Notes: generated from the sequence alone by a model not told the origin. Shown: positions 42,100 through 50,949, counted from the first letter of the stretch. The stretch: 64,000 bases of DNA from Bradyrhizobium lablabi (GCF_018131005.1 NZ_JAFCJK010000003.1:496001-560000); one strand, 5' to 3'. Numbers and translations are program-made.

Positions 42100-42903
42100 T
42101 CACGTGTGAGAAAATCGAGGCGGCTTGGAATCACCGGCTCCCATTGGCACCAGCTTCCTGGATGCCTTCCATAGCTGTCTGTGAATGAAATCCGGTGCAA
42201 GTCGACGCATGAATGCGAGTTGCTTCGACTGACCCGGCCGGATTTCGAGACCGCCCACTTTGAGCGCCTCGAACGCTTCCTTCACCAACCGGTCGGTTGT
42301 GATCATGGTAATGCCATCTTCCTCGCGAAGGTCAGCTGTCATCTCGGTCCTCACCGCCGGAGGCATGAGCTCGATGACCTCGACCCCCGTTTCCTCCAAC
42401 TGGAAACGAAGCGATTTGGTGTACGAATGAATCGCCGCCTTGGTCGCGCAGTATATCGGTAGGCATGGCAACGGCACGAACGCCAGGGCAGACGATACGT
42501 TGATGAGCGTGCCTCTGTTAGCCTTAAGTGTGTCGATAAATGCGGAAGTCATTCGGATCACGCCACCGGCGTTAACGTCCAATTCCACTGTCAAACTCGC
42601 AAGATCGGTCGCCGTGCCCTTGAGATTCTTATAGTGGCTGATGCCGGCATTGTTCATCAGCACGTCGAGCTTGGGAAAGTCCACCCTCACGCGCGCCGCA
42701 AGCGCAGCGATCTGCACAGGGTCGGAGACATCGCTCTGGATCGTGCGAAGCTTCGGGTATTGCAGCCTCACCTGATCGAGCACTTCCTTACGTCGACCCG
42801 TCACGATGACTTGGTTACCAAGCTCCGCAAATTTGAGCGCAAACGAAAGACCAATGCCGGCGGATCCTCCGGTGATGAGAACTGTCCGACCAGTGAGTTT
42901 CAT
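42100..42903 (-). CDS. SDR family oxidoreductase (DltE-like)
   Basis: A 267-residue SDR with VLITGGSAGIGLSFALKFAE at the N-terminus, the NNAG motif (VLMNNAGISHYKN) and a catalytic region LINVSSALAF followed by IYCATKAAIHSYTKSLR (Tyr and Lys present). The overall pattern resembles DltE-type reductases found in many soil bacteria. The C-terminal ~40 residues (residue 225 on) are basic and extend beyond the core fold. Substrate unknown; surrounding genes are other redox enzymes. Confidence 0.86.
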   Translation of the reverse strand: MKLTGRTVLITGGSAGIGLSFALKFAELGNQVIVTGRRKEVLDQVRLQYPKLRTIQSDVSDPVQIAALAARVRVDFPKLDVLMNNAGISHYKNLKGTATDLASLTVELDVNAGGVIRMTSAFIDTLKANRGTLINVSSALAFVPLPCLPIYCATKAAIHSYTKSLRFQLEETGVEVIELMPPAVRTEMTADLREEDGITMITTDRLVKEAFEALKVGGLEIRPGQSKQLAFMRRLAPDFIHRQLWKASRKLVPMGAGDSKPPRFSHT

Positions 42904-43306
42904 GAGATTCCCTTACTGTGTTGTGCTCGCGCATCAGCGCGCTATCATCCAGCAGTTGCGATCAAGAGCGCATCGAGAGTTTGGGGAGCTGCAAGTTCTC
43001 TCTCCTCAACTCGCATGCACCCGCGCGCATGTATCCCTCTACCGATGAAGCATGCCGAACTCCTCTCTGGCAGCTTCACAGGTATGACCAGCCACACGGA
43101 CCGAATTCATCGGTGGCTGTTCACCTTTTTTCGCGTCAGTTTGGCAGGTGCCGTTTTGGAGATTTCGGATCAACGCCGACCGACAGTTTGAGAGTGACCA
43201 CCGCGGATGGAGCTCACGGGCGCTTGGCGATGCTTGCGCCGATAACCCGCCAATCGCCCAGCTCCGCGATCGACGGCGCAAGGCGCCGGCAGAGGCGAAG
43301 CTCACA
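42904..43306. other. 403-base gap without a supported gene
   Basis: Only chance frames are present on either strand. It separates two SDR genes on the minus strand and should hold the promoter of the downstream one (42100-42903). Nothing else is visible. Confidence 0.55.
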
Positions 43307-44098
43307 TCAGTCGTCGAGGCTTCCCAAGCTCATGTTGACGACAGTACCGGTCATTGCACTCGCCTGATCGGAGGCCATGAAAGCAGCTGCATTAGCCATC
43401 TCCGCCAGGGTCGTCAGACGGCGCGAGTGGGTCCTGCTGGCGATCAGATCGTGGAATTGGTCCCAGGAAATGCCCCATGCTTTGGCATGAAGGCCGTAAA
43501 CTTCCTTGATCGTGCCGGAATCCGGCATGCCGAGCGGTCGAAGACCGACGACGCGAACGCCGTGACGCGCGAGTTCGGCTGAGAGATTTCGCGTGAGCGC
43601 CTCCACAGCGGCCATGGCCGGACCGACCCCTCCCATCATCGGAATACCAGTCCGTGAGGGGGTTGAGGTGACCGTCATGATCACGCCGGATTTTCTTTCG
43701 ACCATCCTGCGGGCAGCCAGACGCGCGGTCAAAAGATACGATTCCGTATAGGTTACGATCGGCAGGACGAACTGATCGAGCGCGAGCTCGACCAGCGGAA
43801 CTCCCTGCAAATTCGTGTTTGGGATTCCGACGGCATTGAATGAGATGTCAATGCGGCCGGCCTCATCCACAACCGACTTCAGATGCCGATCGATCGCCTG
43901 CTCTTCAAGAGCATCGACCTTCGCCACTTGCACTGCCGCTCCATTCAAGGAGATTTGGCTCGCGACAGCTTCGACCGAAGCTCGGTTGCGGCCGGTGAGA
44001 AACAGCCTGGCCCCTTCGCGCGCGAAAGCCTGCGCGACAGCGCCACCGACCGCGCCGCCGGCCCCGTAGATCACCGCAACCTTGTCCTTCAGCATCAT
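43307..44098 (-). CDS. SDR family protein lacking the catalytic Tyr-Lys pair
   Basis: A 263-residue Rossmann-fold SDR. The start MMLKDKVAVIYGAGGAVGGA at 44098 follows GGGAG. An upstream in-frame start would add 24 residues without similarity to SDRs. The Ser-containing strand is VIMTVTSTPSRTGIP. Where YxxxK is expected the sequence is VGPAM before AAVEALTRNLSAEL, so both catalytic Tyr and Lys are absent. It may be a non-catalytic or atypical member, for example a dienoyl-type reductase variant or a binding protein. Confidence 0.8.
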   Translation of the reverse strand: MMLKDKVAVIYGAGGAVGGAVAQAFAREGARLFLTGRNRASVEAVASQISLNGAAVQVAKVDALEEQAIDRHLKSVVDEAGRIDISFNAVGIPNTNLQGVPLVELALDQFVLPIVTYTESYLLTARLAARRMVERKSGVIMTVTSTPSRTGIPMMGGVGPAMAAVEALTRNLSAELARHGVRVVGLRPLGMPDSGTIKEVYGLHAKAWGISWDQFHDLIASRTHSRRLTTLAEMANAAAFMASDQASAMTGTVVNMSLGSLDD

Positions 44099-44561
44099 CC
44101 CTAGTCTCCCGTCCGCATATTCGCTCGTCATTCGGAGCGACTTCGTGCGTAAGACCGGGATGCCAAGCAAAATTCATCGGTGTCGTGCGAGATTTTTTTT
44201 CCATCCGTTCCTTGGCTCAACAAGTCCGGGCGCTGTTCAGTGATGTTGGACCAGCTGGCCCCCTCAGCGATCGGGCAACTAAAACCAGTCTGCAATGCCC
44301 ACGCTGGAATTAACGACTAGAACGCCACGCCGGCAAGATCAGATCGCTGTCCGTGATCGAGGCGACGTGAAGCACTCCATCAGGTCGGCGTGTCGCCCGG
44401 GCTCCGATTTGGCATTAACAACTGGCCGAGCTCTTACTCGATCGTTGTTGGCGACCCGGGCTCAAATGCCCAGCGTCGATTGACGCTCTTCATTACAGAA
44501 AAAGATCAGAGGAGATCGGCCTGCGGCGAAGGCTGTATGCGTACCCTAGCCTATCCGGTGA
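44099..44561. other. 463-base gap without a supported gene
   Basis: Short frames on both strands have no ribosome site or recognisable family pattern. The gap lies between the atypical SDR gene and the tetR gene. I see no repeat or terminator that I would stand behind. Confidence 0.5.
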
Positions 44562-45194
44562 TCATGTTCGCCTTGAAGCTTTTCGCTGCGCGCGGTCCAG
44601 TAGCCTATCGATTGCCCGCCCGGCTCGCCGACGATCGGCCGCATTTACATGCGCAGCTCCTTGGAAAGCGAGTATTTCGAATGTCAGTTGCTTCAAATCG
44701 ACATGCGGCTCAAGGCTACCCTCCTTCTGAGCCTCTTGAGCGGCAGCAAAGAGTGTCTTCCGCCAAGCTTCTTGATAGCCGGCGACGAGTTGTTGGACGG
44801 CACCGGGCCTCGCCCGATACTCCGCGGATACGGCGGTTACCAGGCATCCTCCTGGGAACTGGTCCTCTTCGAGGAGTTCGAACCATGCATCGCAGAGACC
44901 TCGTAGTCGCCCCAGCGCGCCTGAACGAGTTCGTAAACGCCCTCGTAGAGCATCGGCAAATGCCTCGGCGCCAAAACGTAAAGTTTGCAACTGAAGCTCT
45001 TCGCGATCCTTGAACAGCGCGGCTAACGTGCTTTTGGGTACGGCAGCAGCAAGAGCCACGCCACCAAAAGTTAGGCCTTCGAGCCCTTCGACTCCCGCTA
45101 TGTGCATGGCCCGCTCAAGAACTGCAGCCCGGGTCCGATCTCCTCTAGCCCGCCGGCCATCCGGCTTCTGATTTCTGATAGCTGCTTCCGTCAT
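44562..45194 (-). CDS. TetR family regulator, autoregulation likely
   Basis: A 210-residue TetR regulator. The HTH lies in LTFGGVALAAAVPKSTLAALFKDREELQ after an Arg-rich N-terminal arm (GRRARGDRTRAAVLERAM). The C-terminal domain resembles the TetR_C group with FELLEEDQFPGGCLVTAVSA, common in regulators of small hydrolases and reductases. The gene's 5' side carries two palindromes (45210-45225 and 45257-45272). The same motif occurs upstream of the SnoaL-like gene at 45448-45921. It therefore probably represses both. Confidence 0.9.
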   Translation of the reverse strand: MTEAAIRNQKPDGRRARGDRTRAAVLERAMHIAGVEGLEGLTFGGVALAAAVPKSTLAALFKDREELQLQTLRFGAEAFADALRGRLRTRSGALGRLRGLCDAWFELLEEDQFPGGCLVTAVSAEYRARPGAVQQLVAGYQEAWRKTLFAAAQEAQKEGSLEPHVDLKQLTFEILAFQGAAHVNAADRRRAGRAIDRLLDRAQRKASRRT

Positions 45195-45209
45195 AGTTCA
45201 ACTAATTAT

Positions 45210-45225
45210 ACGTGCGGTCGTACGA
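45210..45225 (-). promoter_or_regulatory. TetR operator-like palindrome, proximal to tetR
   Basis: ACGTGCGGTCGTACGA, an imperfect match to ACGTACGATCGTACGT. It begins 16 bases upstream of the tetR start codon. Sites with the same core lie at 45257, 45937 and 45979. Confidence 0.65.
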
Positions 45226-45256
45226 TTTCAAGTTGACTATGCATACATCGGCCATC

Positions 45257-45272
45257 ACGTACGATCGTACGT
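45257..45272 (-). promoter_or_regulatory. TetR operator-like perfect 16-bp palindrome
   Basis: ACGTACGATCGTACGT is a perfect palindrome, centred 47 bases from the proximal tetR site. It is the best example of the motif ACGnnCGATCGTnCGT. Confidence 0.72.
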
Positions 45273-45447
45273 CAATAAAGTGCATGGCTGACCGTCCGGT
45301 CCGCGGCGGCACCCTAAATAGCACGGTGAGTCAGAGAACGAGAACGGACGCCTTCATTTTGGACACGGTCCGAGGACCGCCTTGCCGGATGACGCGGCAA
45401 GGCGGCACCGCGATTGAACATCGAGATAGCGAAAGGCGCCGGAATGA

Positions 45448-45921
45448 CTATGCCGACGCGGCAGCCTGCGTCTTCTGAACAGCTTCCGCCATGCGCTCAG
45501 CGAGACCGCGCGTATCCCAGTACACTCTTGCCTCGTACATGCGATCTCCCCGGACGTTGAAGCGATCAACACCTGTCCACGAAAGCGGCTGACCGGCCAC
45601 GGTTGCCGTGGCCCTCCATTCAATCATCACCGCATCGTCGGTCGGAGCCCAACGAACCACCTGAATGCGAAGATCGGGAAGCATCTTTAGAACCCCCCTG
45701 AAGTGCTCAACAACTGCTTCGCGATTGCCCGGTTGCGCCATCGGCGGAATGAGGTTTTGGGTGTCATGATGCATTAGGTCGCGGAGGGAGTCGGCATCAG
45801 GCCTGTCCCAGCGCTCGGCGAAGCGACCCACAATATCCATTGCGAGTGCGAGCTGCGCTGCATTGGGCGCTATATATGAGTTCTCGGCTCTAAGACGAAC
45901 TTCGGACACTTGGCTCTCCAT
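45448..45921 (-). CDS. SnoaL/NTF2-like domain protein
   Basis: A 157-residue SnoaL-like polyketide-cyclase-family protein. The pattern VGRFAERWDRPDADSLRDLM followed by MAQPGNREAVVEHFRGVLKM and a C-terminal YEARVYWDTRGLAERM is typical of ester-cyclase/SnoaL proteins. Such small alpha+beta barrels bind or isomerise small molecules. It is preceded by two palindromes of the same type as those ahead of tetR, at an identical 16-base distance from the start codon, so it is a probable direct TetR target. Confidence 0.86.
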   Translation of the reverse strand: MESQVSEVRLRAENSYIAPNAAQLALAMDIVGRFAERWDRPDADSLRDLMHHDTQNLIPPMAQPGNREAVVEHFRGVLKMLPDLRIQVVRWAPTDDAVMIEWRATATVAGQPLSWTGVDRFNVRGDRMYEARVYWDTRGLAERMAEAVQKTQAAASA

Positions 45922-45936
45922 TTCAAATGAATATAG

Positions 45937-45952
45937 ACGACCGATCGTATTC
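45937..45952 (-). promoter_or_regulatory. TetR operator-like half-conserved palindrome, proximal to SnoaL-like gene
   Basis: ACGACCGATCGTATTC keeps the core CGATCGT and left arm ACG. It begins 16 bases upstream of the SnoaL-like start, the same offset as the proximal site has from tetR. Confidence 0.55.
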
Positions 45953-45978
45953 TTTCATGCTCTCACGGTCAAGATAAT

Positions 45979-45994
45979 ACGCACGATCGTTCGT
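45979..45994 (-). promoter_or_regulatory. TetR operator-like palindrome, distal to SnoaL-like gene
   Basis: ACGCACGATCGTTCGT matches ACGnnCGATCGTnCGT on both arms. Its centre is 42 bases from the proximal site, similar to the 47-base spacing at tetR. Confidence 0.68.
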
Positions 45995-46175
45995 CTTTTT
46001 AATTGAGGACGTTTCTTTCGACCGAAATGATGATGCTGCCCGTGGGATCGTCGACGCCACTGGTGCACGGCGCTTCAGACGTCATAGGATTTCGCTCCCC
46101 TGCCGTGCCGTTGTCGCGCCCGGCACCGAGATCGAATTCATCTGCGAAAAGACAGTAAGCCGGACCGGGGGCCGA

Positions 46176-46622
46176 TTATGCACTGACCCTTGCGTTGCTC
46201 CGGATGCGCGGGTCGGTTGCACCCTCCTCTGCGTTCACAGGCAGGAGCTCGACTGCGCCGAAGGCAATTTCACCTACCGTAAAGGCTAGGACAATCGCGG
46301 GCGCTCCATGCCAAACGGCCCAAACTTCCCAAATCGCGAACAAGGCCCGTGACAGCGCATCAAATCGACCCATGGCCTGGTTTGGAAAGGCAAGCCTTGC
46401 CAACGCCCAGACCAGCACGGCCGACCCCATTAGATTTACGAACAGCATTTGCATAGGATCGAAGGTCGGATGAGCCGCCTGCAAGCCCACGATTTCTCCG
46501 ATTCCAAGGATCAGTGCAAGCGTTGGTCCCGTGGTCCACGGCGTAACAAACCCGAGAACGGTGAAGAGATCGTAGACTGCACTGACCCGAACAACTTTCT
46601 GGTTCTGAGTTTTCGTAAGCAC
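46176..46622 (-). CDS. Small four-helix membrane protein of unknown function
   Basis: A 148-residue hydrophobic protein starting at GTG 46622 with a GGGAG site. Hydrophobic stretches lie at ~10-40, ~58-80, ~92-112 and ~115-130 (FAIWEVWAVWHGAPAIVLAF). It belongs to the small uncharacterised membrane proteins frequently found divergent from MerR or TetR regulators in rhizobia. A merR gene starts on the other strand 68 bases upstream with an inverted repeat between them, so it is probably regulated by MerR. Confidence 0.72.
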   Translation of the reverse strand: MLTKTQNQKVVRVSAVYDLFTVLGFVTPWTTGPTLALILGIGEIVGLQAAHPTFDPMQMLFVNLMGSAVLVWALARLAFPNQAMGRFDALSRALFAIWEVWAVWHGAPAIVLAFTVGEIAFGAVELLPVNAEEGATDPRIRSNARVSA

Positions 46623-46664
46623 CGCATTGCTCCCTGGTTAGGATGGAGCCTCGTTGGTAAACTA

Positions 46665-46678
46665 TGGACATAAGTCCA
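46665..46678 (+). promoter_or_regulatory. Candidate MerR operator dyad
   Basis: TGGAC-ATAA-GTCCA, a perfect 5-bp inverted repeat with a 4-base centre, lies between the divergent merR gene (start 46690) and membrane-protein gene (start 46622). MerR regulators bind such dyads inside stretched promoters. Confidence 0.5.
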
Positions 46679-46689
46679 AGGTCAAGGGG

Positions 46690-47115
46690 ATGATGATGCG
46701 AATTGGAGAGCTGGCGAGGGGCGCAGGAATGAGCCGCGACGCGGTGAGGTTCTACGAGCGGCTGGGACTCATAGCTTCGATGCGAACGAGAAGCGGCTAT
46801 CGTGATTTTCCGGACGAAATGTTGCAGCAACTGCTCTACGTTCGCACAGCGCAGTCTCTCGGCTTTTCGCTCTCGGAGATTGGCACGGGATTGACGCATC
46901 TTCTCCGCGGTACCAGCACGCCGCAAGACGCGAGGCGCGTTCTTCTGGATAAGATCGCAATGATCGATCAGCGAATCGCCGACCTGCGCGCTCTACGAAA
47001 GGAGCTCCACGCGAGGACCAAGCTCGACTGCCCCTTTGCTGTTAGAGGCGTCACCCCGATCGGAGCTTCGCGAGGCAAAAAGCACCATGCCTCGGTAGGC
47101 ACGCGAGCACCTTAG
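46690..47115 (+). CDS. MerR family transcriptional regulator
   Basis: A 141-residue MerR regulator. The HTH region MMRIGELARGAGMSRDAVRF followed by YERLGLI is standard. The dimerisation helix follows (DKIAMIDQRIADLRALRKEL) and a single late Cys (KLDCPF) is present. Start 46690 is chosen so that MMMRIGEL begins the HTH; the longer frame from 46654 would cover the inverted repeat. The helix and Cys layout resembles SoxR/CueR-like small MerRs, but metal-binding cysteines are too few to call a metal. The likely target is the divergent membrane-protein gene. Confidence 0.88.
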   Translation: MMMRIGELARGAGMSRDAVRFYERLGLIASMRTRSGYRDFPDEMLQQLLYVRTAQSLGFSLSEIGTGLTHLLRGTSTPQDARRVLLDKIAMIDQRIADLRALRKELHARTKLDCPFAVRGVTPIGASRGKKHHASVGTRAP

Positions 47116-47257
47116 CGTGCGTAAACGTACGCAACTTCACCAGGTGAGCGGGCTTTGGACCAACGTAAGACGATCGGTGACGCCCTGATCAAGACAAAGA
47201 GTGCTTCCCTCTCCTTGCGAATCCGTGAGCTGCTCGATCCTTGCACGGGATTCACGG

Positions 47258-47458
47258 TTATTTCTGAATGCAGGTATCCGCGGTCTCCCTGGTGCATTCG
47301 TCGAGGCCGGTAAATACGGGGTCATCCACCTTACCCACGATCAGAGCGATCATGACCGATCGCGCCTTGTAACCCATCTCGAACGGCCGTTGACCGACCA
47401 GTGCTTCGATGCGACCTTCCTTGGCGATCGCGACTTATCTCATGGCAGCAATATCCGG
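47258..47458 (-). pseudogene. Duplicated 3' fragment of the sugar-binding-protein gene at 61742-62734
   Basis: The minus strand reads VAIAKEGRIEALVGQRPFEM and ends in DECTRETADTCIQK then stop, matching the last ~63 residues of the binding protein at 61742-62734 with a one-codon deletion and few changes. A TAA directly precedes the first conserved codon, so no product is expected. DNA similarity continues about 50 bases past the stop into the 3' flank (47205-47257 against 61686-61741). The rest of the 47116-47708 gap has no supported gene. The stretch 47465-47660 resembles, from memory only, sequences often linked to insertion elements in rhizobia. Confidence 0.85.
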
Positions 47459-47708
47459 ACATGATTGTGCAGGAGAATGAGCCATCCCTGGCTTGGCAGT
47501 CCCGCCGTTTTGACTATGTACTTGGCAACACTCGACTGAGCGACCTCAAACCTGAGCTTGAGCAGTTCGCCGTGAACGCGCGGCGCGCGCCAAAAGCGGA
47601 CTTCTCACGCTCATCCGCCGGGATCAAAACGCGCAGCTCGACCGCGGGGGGTGGCCGCCGCCTTCCGGGCCTCGAAAAGCTGTAAGCCGACCCGCCGCAT
47701 GCGGCCTT

Positions 47709-49997
47709 CTATTTTTTTAATTCGGTGTAGAGCTGCACCACACGTTGCGGCAGCACATCAACACGAGATACGCGCAGCGCTCGCCGCTCCCCGAATATTC
47801 GATCTATCTGCAAGAATGGCCCGTTGCCCACACCGAATGCGAAGATGTCGATTCCGTGTCGGCGGAGGTGATGCACAGCGCGCCGTGCGTCCTCCGCAAG
47901 ATATCGCGGTTCAGGCACATCGACGTCGGACGGCTCACCGTCGGTCAGCACCAAGAGCACCTTGCGAAATGCCCGCCGTTGCGAAAGGTAGCTGCCAGCG
48001 TGGCGCAGCGCAGCACCCAACCGGGTCGAATGGCTGCTTTGCAGACCGGCAAGTCGCGAGCACACGAAAGCATCCATTCTTTCGTCAAAGCTCTTTATGC
48101 GGACGTATCGCACCCGCTCGCGTCCGTCGGAGTTGAAGCCGTGCACGGCGATCGTATCATCGGCAGCCTCCACGGCCGTCGTGATGATCGCAGCCGCCTT
48201 GCGCTCGACATCAAGGATCGTGCGGCCCAAACGATCACGATCGGCAGTGGACTGAGACAGATCCAACAGAAGCAGGATAGCGAGGTCGCGAGGACCCGGC
48301 GCATCGCGCAGATAAACCCGAGGCTCGAGTATGCGTCCCGCGCGCCTTTCGATCATTAGCGCAATGGCCGCATCAACATCTAGCGCATCACCCTCACGCT
48401 GCCTCTTGTAACGCTGCCGCCGACCGATCGATGCATCGCGCGTGACCGTCGTGACGCGGCGCGTCACATCCTCATCCAGCGGAACGTCGACAAGCTTCGG
48501 CAATGTCGTCGCATCAGCCTCCAGGATTGTCGTCCAGTCCGGACGCTCGATGCGAGCTGCATAATCCCATTCCGGATAGGTCGCTACCGGAAATCCGTCG
48601 AGCATCGCGATGGTGCGTGCCCGGGCACGCAAGGTTTCTTCGGGCGGCGCCGTTTCATCCTCTCTGTCGCCCTCGGCATCCTGGCGCCGCTCGACCCGGA
48701 CGGAGTCGACGGGAAGTTCGATCTCGTCGACCTGGCCATCGTGCTGCCCGTCGAATTCCCATAGCGCCAAATTGTCGTCACGATAGGTGGGTTCGACAAC
48801 ATAGCTTTTGGCATTGAACTGCAACCGCATCTGTCCGATGTCATTACCTAACAGCCCGCCAATCTCGCGGCTGATCGCCGGGTCGTCCCATCGGTCGGCC
48901 GCCGCCTCGAACAGTACCCGCCCCTTCCCGACCCACGCGTCGGAATCTGCATAATCAGGATCAATGAGCGCTCGCGCCAGGCGCACCATTAGGCCTGCTG
49001 CCGTTGCCTGCGGGGATGGCGTTGCGGTGTGGAACGGCAGCCAAAGCCGGCCTAGGCCAGGCATATCGCGGAGTGCCAGCGCCTCGACTCGCGCATCCTC
49101 GACGAGCGAGATCAACGCGATCTGCAGTGGCTTCAAGCGGCCGATGAGAAATCGCGCGCTGGAATGCCTGAGATGCGCGCCCGCATGCGCCAATGCGGCG
49201 AGATAGATGCCGTCTGCGCGTTCAGCTTGGAAACCGGGATAGGTCTCCGGCAAGCCGAGCATCCCCCCAACAAGGGAGGCTCGGCGCGGCACCGCGGGCA
49301 TCGCTCCAATCGCAAGTTTGCGCAAACGGGGCTTCTTGTTCCAGAGCGCGAGCATGGTCGCACCCAGACGCCTCTCAAGGCGTGTAAAGTCGTCGCCCGC
49401 CCCGCTCCGTCCATACAACAGGCGCGTCGAGTGCGGATCGTCGAGTCCGAAAAAAGCTCGTCGACGAGCCGGGTTGCCGCCTGCGGAGCGCAAGCCAGCT
49501 GCGACCCAGGCGGAAAAGCCTTCCGCGCTCGCATGCAGCAGAAGTTGCTCCAGCCGACTCACGATGAGGCCAAGGGACTCCGGTCCATTATCGGCCAACT
49601 GCTGTAGTGCAGCAAAGACTACCGTCAGCTCGTCGGTCGTCGCGACCCGAGTGAGAACCTTCGGCAATTCTGCGAGTATCGCGTGCGCGATCCGGCTTCC
49701 AACGACCTGACCGATGTTTCGTACTGCCCGACCCACCGCAACTGCATCTTCTATGGGCCGCTGCGCTGGCCATTGCTCCGACAGGCGCAAGAAGCTGAGA
49801 ACGACGGCTTCGCCCAGATTGGCTTCGAAGAGGTCGAGCACGGCGTCGTTCCAGGTCGAAACTTGCCCGACCGGGTCCAGCCGTTTTTCCATTGCCTTTT
49901 GCGTAGCCTGAAGGGCCGCCCTGACGGCGTCATGTCCACGTAGCCGCTCCACAAGTCGGCGACTTGTCCGGAAATGATCGAGCGAGCTGACGCGCAT
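47709..49997 (-). CDS. NorD/CbbO-type VWA domain protein
   Basis: A 762-residue protein from ATG 49997 (MRVSSLDHF), just after the NorQ-like stop at 50006; a further 43 in-frame codons upstream overlap that gene and are not needed. The long N-terminal ~550 residues are helical and variable, with an acidic insert (~435-455). The C-terminal VWA domain has a full MIDAS site: DLSQST, the Thr of STRLGAALRH and the Asp of VLTDGEPSDVD. NorD/CbbO proteins work with MoxR ATPases (NorQ/CbbQ) to activate or insert metal into target enzymes such as NO reductase or Rubisco. Here no such enzyme is adjacent; the neighbour is an amidase. Confidence 0.87.
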   Translation of the reverse strand: MRVSSLDHFRTSRRLVERLRGHDAVRAALQATQKAMEKRLDPVGQVSTWNDAVLDLFEANLGEAVVLSFLRLSEQWPAQRPIEDAVAVGRAVRNIGQVVGSRIAHAILAELPKVLTRVATTDELTVVFAALQQLADNGPESLGLIVSRLEQLLLHASAEGFSAWVAAGLRSAGGNPARRRAFFGLDDPHSTRLLYGRSGAGDDFTRLERRLGATMLALWNKKPRLRKLAIGAMPAVPRRASLVGGMLGLPETYPGFQAERADGIYLAALAHAGAHLRHSSARFLIGRLKPLQIALISLVEDARVEALALRDMPGLGRLWLPFHTATPSPQATAAGLMVRLARALIDPDYADSDAWVGKGRVLFEAAADRWDDPAISREIGGLLGNDIGQMRLQFNAKSYVVEPTYRDDNLALWEFDGQHDGQVDEIELPVDSVRVERRQDAEGDREDETAPPEETLRARARTIAMLDGFPVATYPEWDYAARIERPDWTTILEADATTLPKLVDVPLDEDVTRRVTTVTRDASIGRRQRYKRQREGDALDVDAAIALMIERRAGRILEPRVYLRDAPGPRDLAILLLLDLSQSTADRDRLGRTILDVERKAAAIITTAVEAADDTIAVHGFNSDGRERVRYVRIKSFDERMDAFVCSRLAGLQSSHSTRLGAALRHAGSYLSQRRAFRKVLLVLTDGEPSDVDVPEPRYLAEDARRAVHHLRRHGIDIFAFGVGNGPFLQIDRIFGERRALRVSRVDVLPQRVVQLYTELKK

Positions 49998-50005
49998 GAC
50001 CGCAC

Positions 50006-50836
50006 TTACCTTCCACCGTAAGCTCGGGCCAGGATCACGTCTCGCAACGTGTTCCTTATGTCGAGGTCGTCGGTCAGCGGAACCACAATCGTGATCTCGC
50101 AAGCTTCCTTTAGGTCGATTCCACATCCGATCAGCCGACCGGCGTTTACGAGCATTCGGGTCGACGCACCTTCGTCGAGACCCTGGCCCTTCAGGTTGCG
50201 GCTATGCGAGCCGATCTTGACAAGGAGGTCCGCGATCCTGGGGTCGATACCCGCCTCCCGCGAGACGACCTCTACCTCCACGCCGTGATCTGGGTAGCCG
50301 AAATCGAGGGCGGCGAAGCGCTGCTTGGTGGACTCCTTGAGATCCTTGATCGCGCTCTGGTAACCAGGATTGTATGAGATCACCAACTGGAAATCGGAAT
50401 GGGCGCGGATCAGCTCGCCGCGCTTTTCCAGCGGCAGTACCCGGCGGTCGTCGGTCAATGGGTGGATCACCACGGTCGTGTCCTGGCGCGCTTCAACGAT
50501 CTCGTCGAGATAGCAGATCGCACCATGCCGGACGGCGGTGGTCAGTGGGCCGTCATTCCACACGGTACCGTCGGGATCGAGTAACCATCGTCCGACCAGA
50601 TCCGCTGCCGTCATATCCTCGTGGCAGGCCACCGTGATAAGCGGCCGGCCTAGCCTCCAGGCCATGTATTCTATGAAGCGGGTCTTGCCGCACCCCGTCG
50701 GCCCCTTCAGCATGACAGGCATTCGGCTCGCATAGGCTGCGGCGAACAATCCGACTTCGTCTTTCAAAGCCCGATAATATGGCTCATCCTGAATTCGGTA
50801 TTGATCAAGCAGCAACGGGACGTCTGACAATTGCAC
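50006..50836 (-). CDS. MoxR family AAA+ ATPase, NorQ/CbbQ/NirQ type
   Basis: A 276-residue AAA+ ATPase. Walker A is [20 protein letters not shown], then [18 protein letters not shown], Walker B is [15 protein letters not shown], and sensor 1 is [12 protein letters not shown]. These are hallmark NorQ/CbbQ motifs. It is followed by the NorD-like gene with a 9-base gap and preceded by amiE. In context it and the VWA partner would act on the amidase or the transporter, unlike the classic NorQ-NorB or CbbQ-Rubisco pairs. In Pseudomonas aeruginosa the amidase operon also carries an ATPase gene (amiB), though of another type. Confidence 0.9.
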   Translation of the reverse strand: MQLSDVPLLLDQYRIQDEPYYRALKDEVGLFAAAYASRMPVMLKGPTGCGKTRFIEYMAWRLGRPLITVACHEDMTAADLVGRWLLDPDGTVWNDGPLTTAVRHGAICYLDEIVEARQDTTVVIHPLTDDRRVLPLEKRGELIRAHSDFQLVISYNPGYQSAIKDLKESTKQRFAALDFGYPDHGVEVEVVSREAGIDPRIADLLVKIGSHSRNLKGQGLDEGASTRMLVNAGRLIGCGIDLKEACEITIVVPLTDDLDIRNTLRDVILARAYGGR

Positions 50837-50893
50837 GCCTCTTCGAATGTGCCTGCGGCCGCCGCAACGGACTCATCCTGCAGCCGATCGAGG

Positions 50894-50931
50894 CGCCAAG
50901 AACGCGCCGGCGCGCCAGGAACGCGCCGGCG
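50894..50931 (-). repeat. Imperfect 19-bp tandem repeat between amiE and the NorQ-like gene
   Basis: CGCCAAGAACGCGCCGGCG (50894-50912) and CGCCAGGAACGCGCCGGCG (50913-50931) differ at one base. Each contains a GC-rich self-complementary core. It lies in the 113-base space after amiE and may form a processing or attenuation structure that reduces expression of the distal pair. Confidence 0.75.
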
Positions 50932-50949
50932 AGAGAGTAGCCACGGCGC

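Noticed and set aside
47465..47660. Possible insertion-element-linked sequence
   Set aside because: The wording of the translated + frame recalled sequences seen next to transposases, but no inverted repeat, target duplication or transposase remnant could be found. Left unclaimed.
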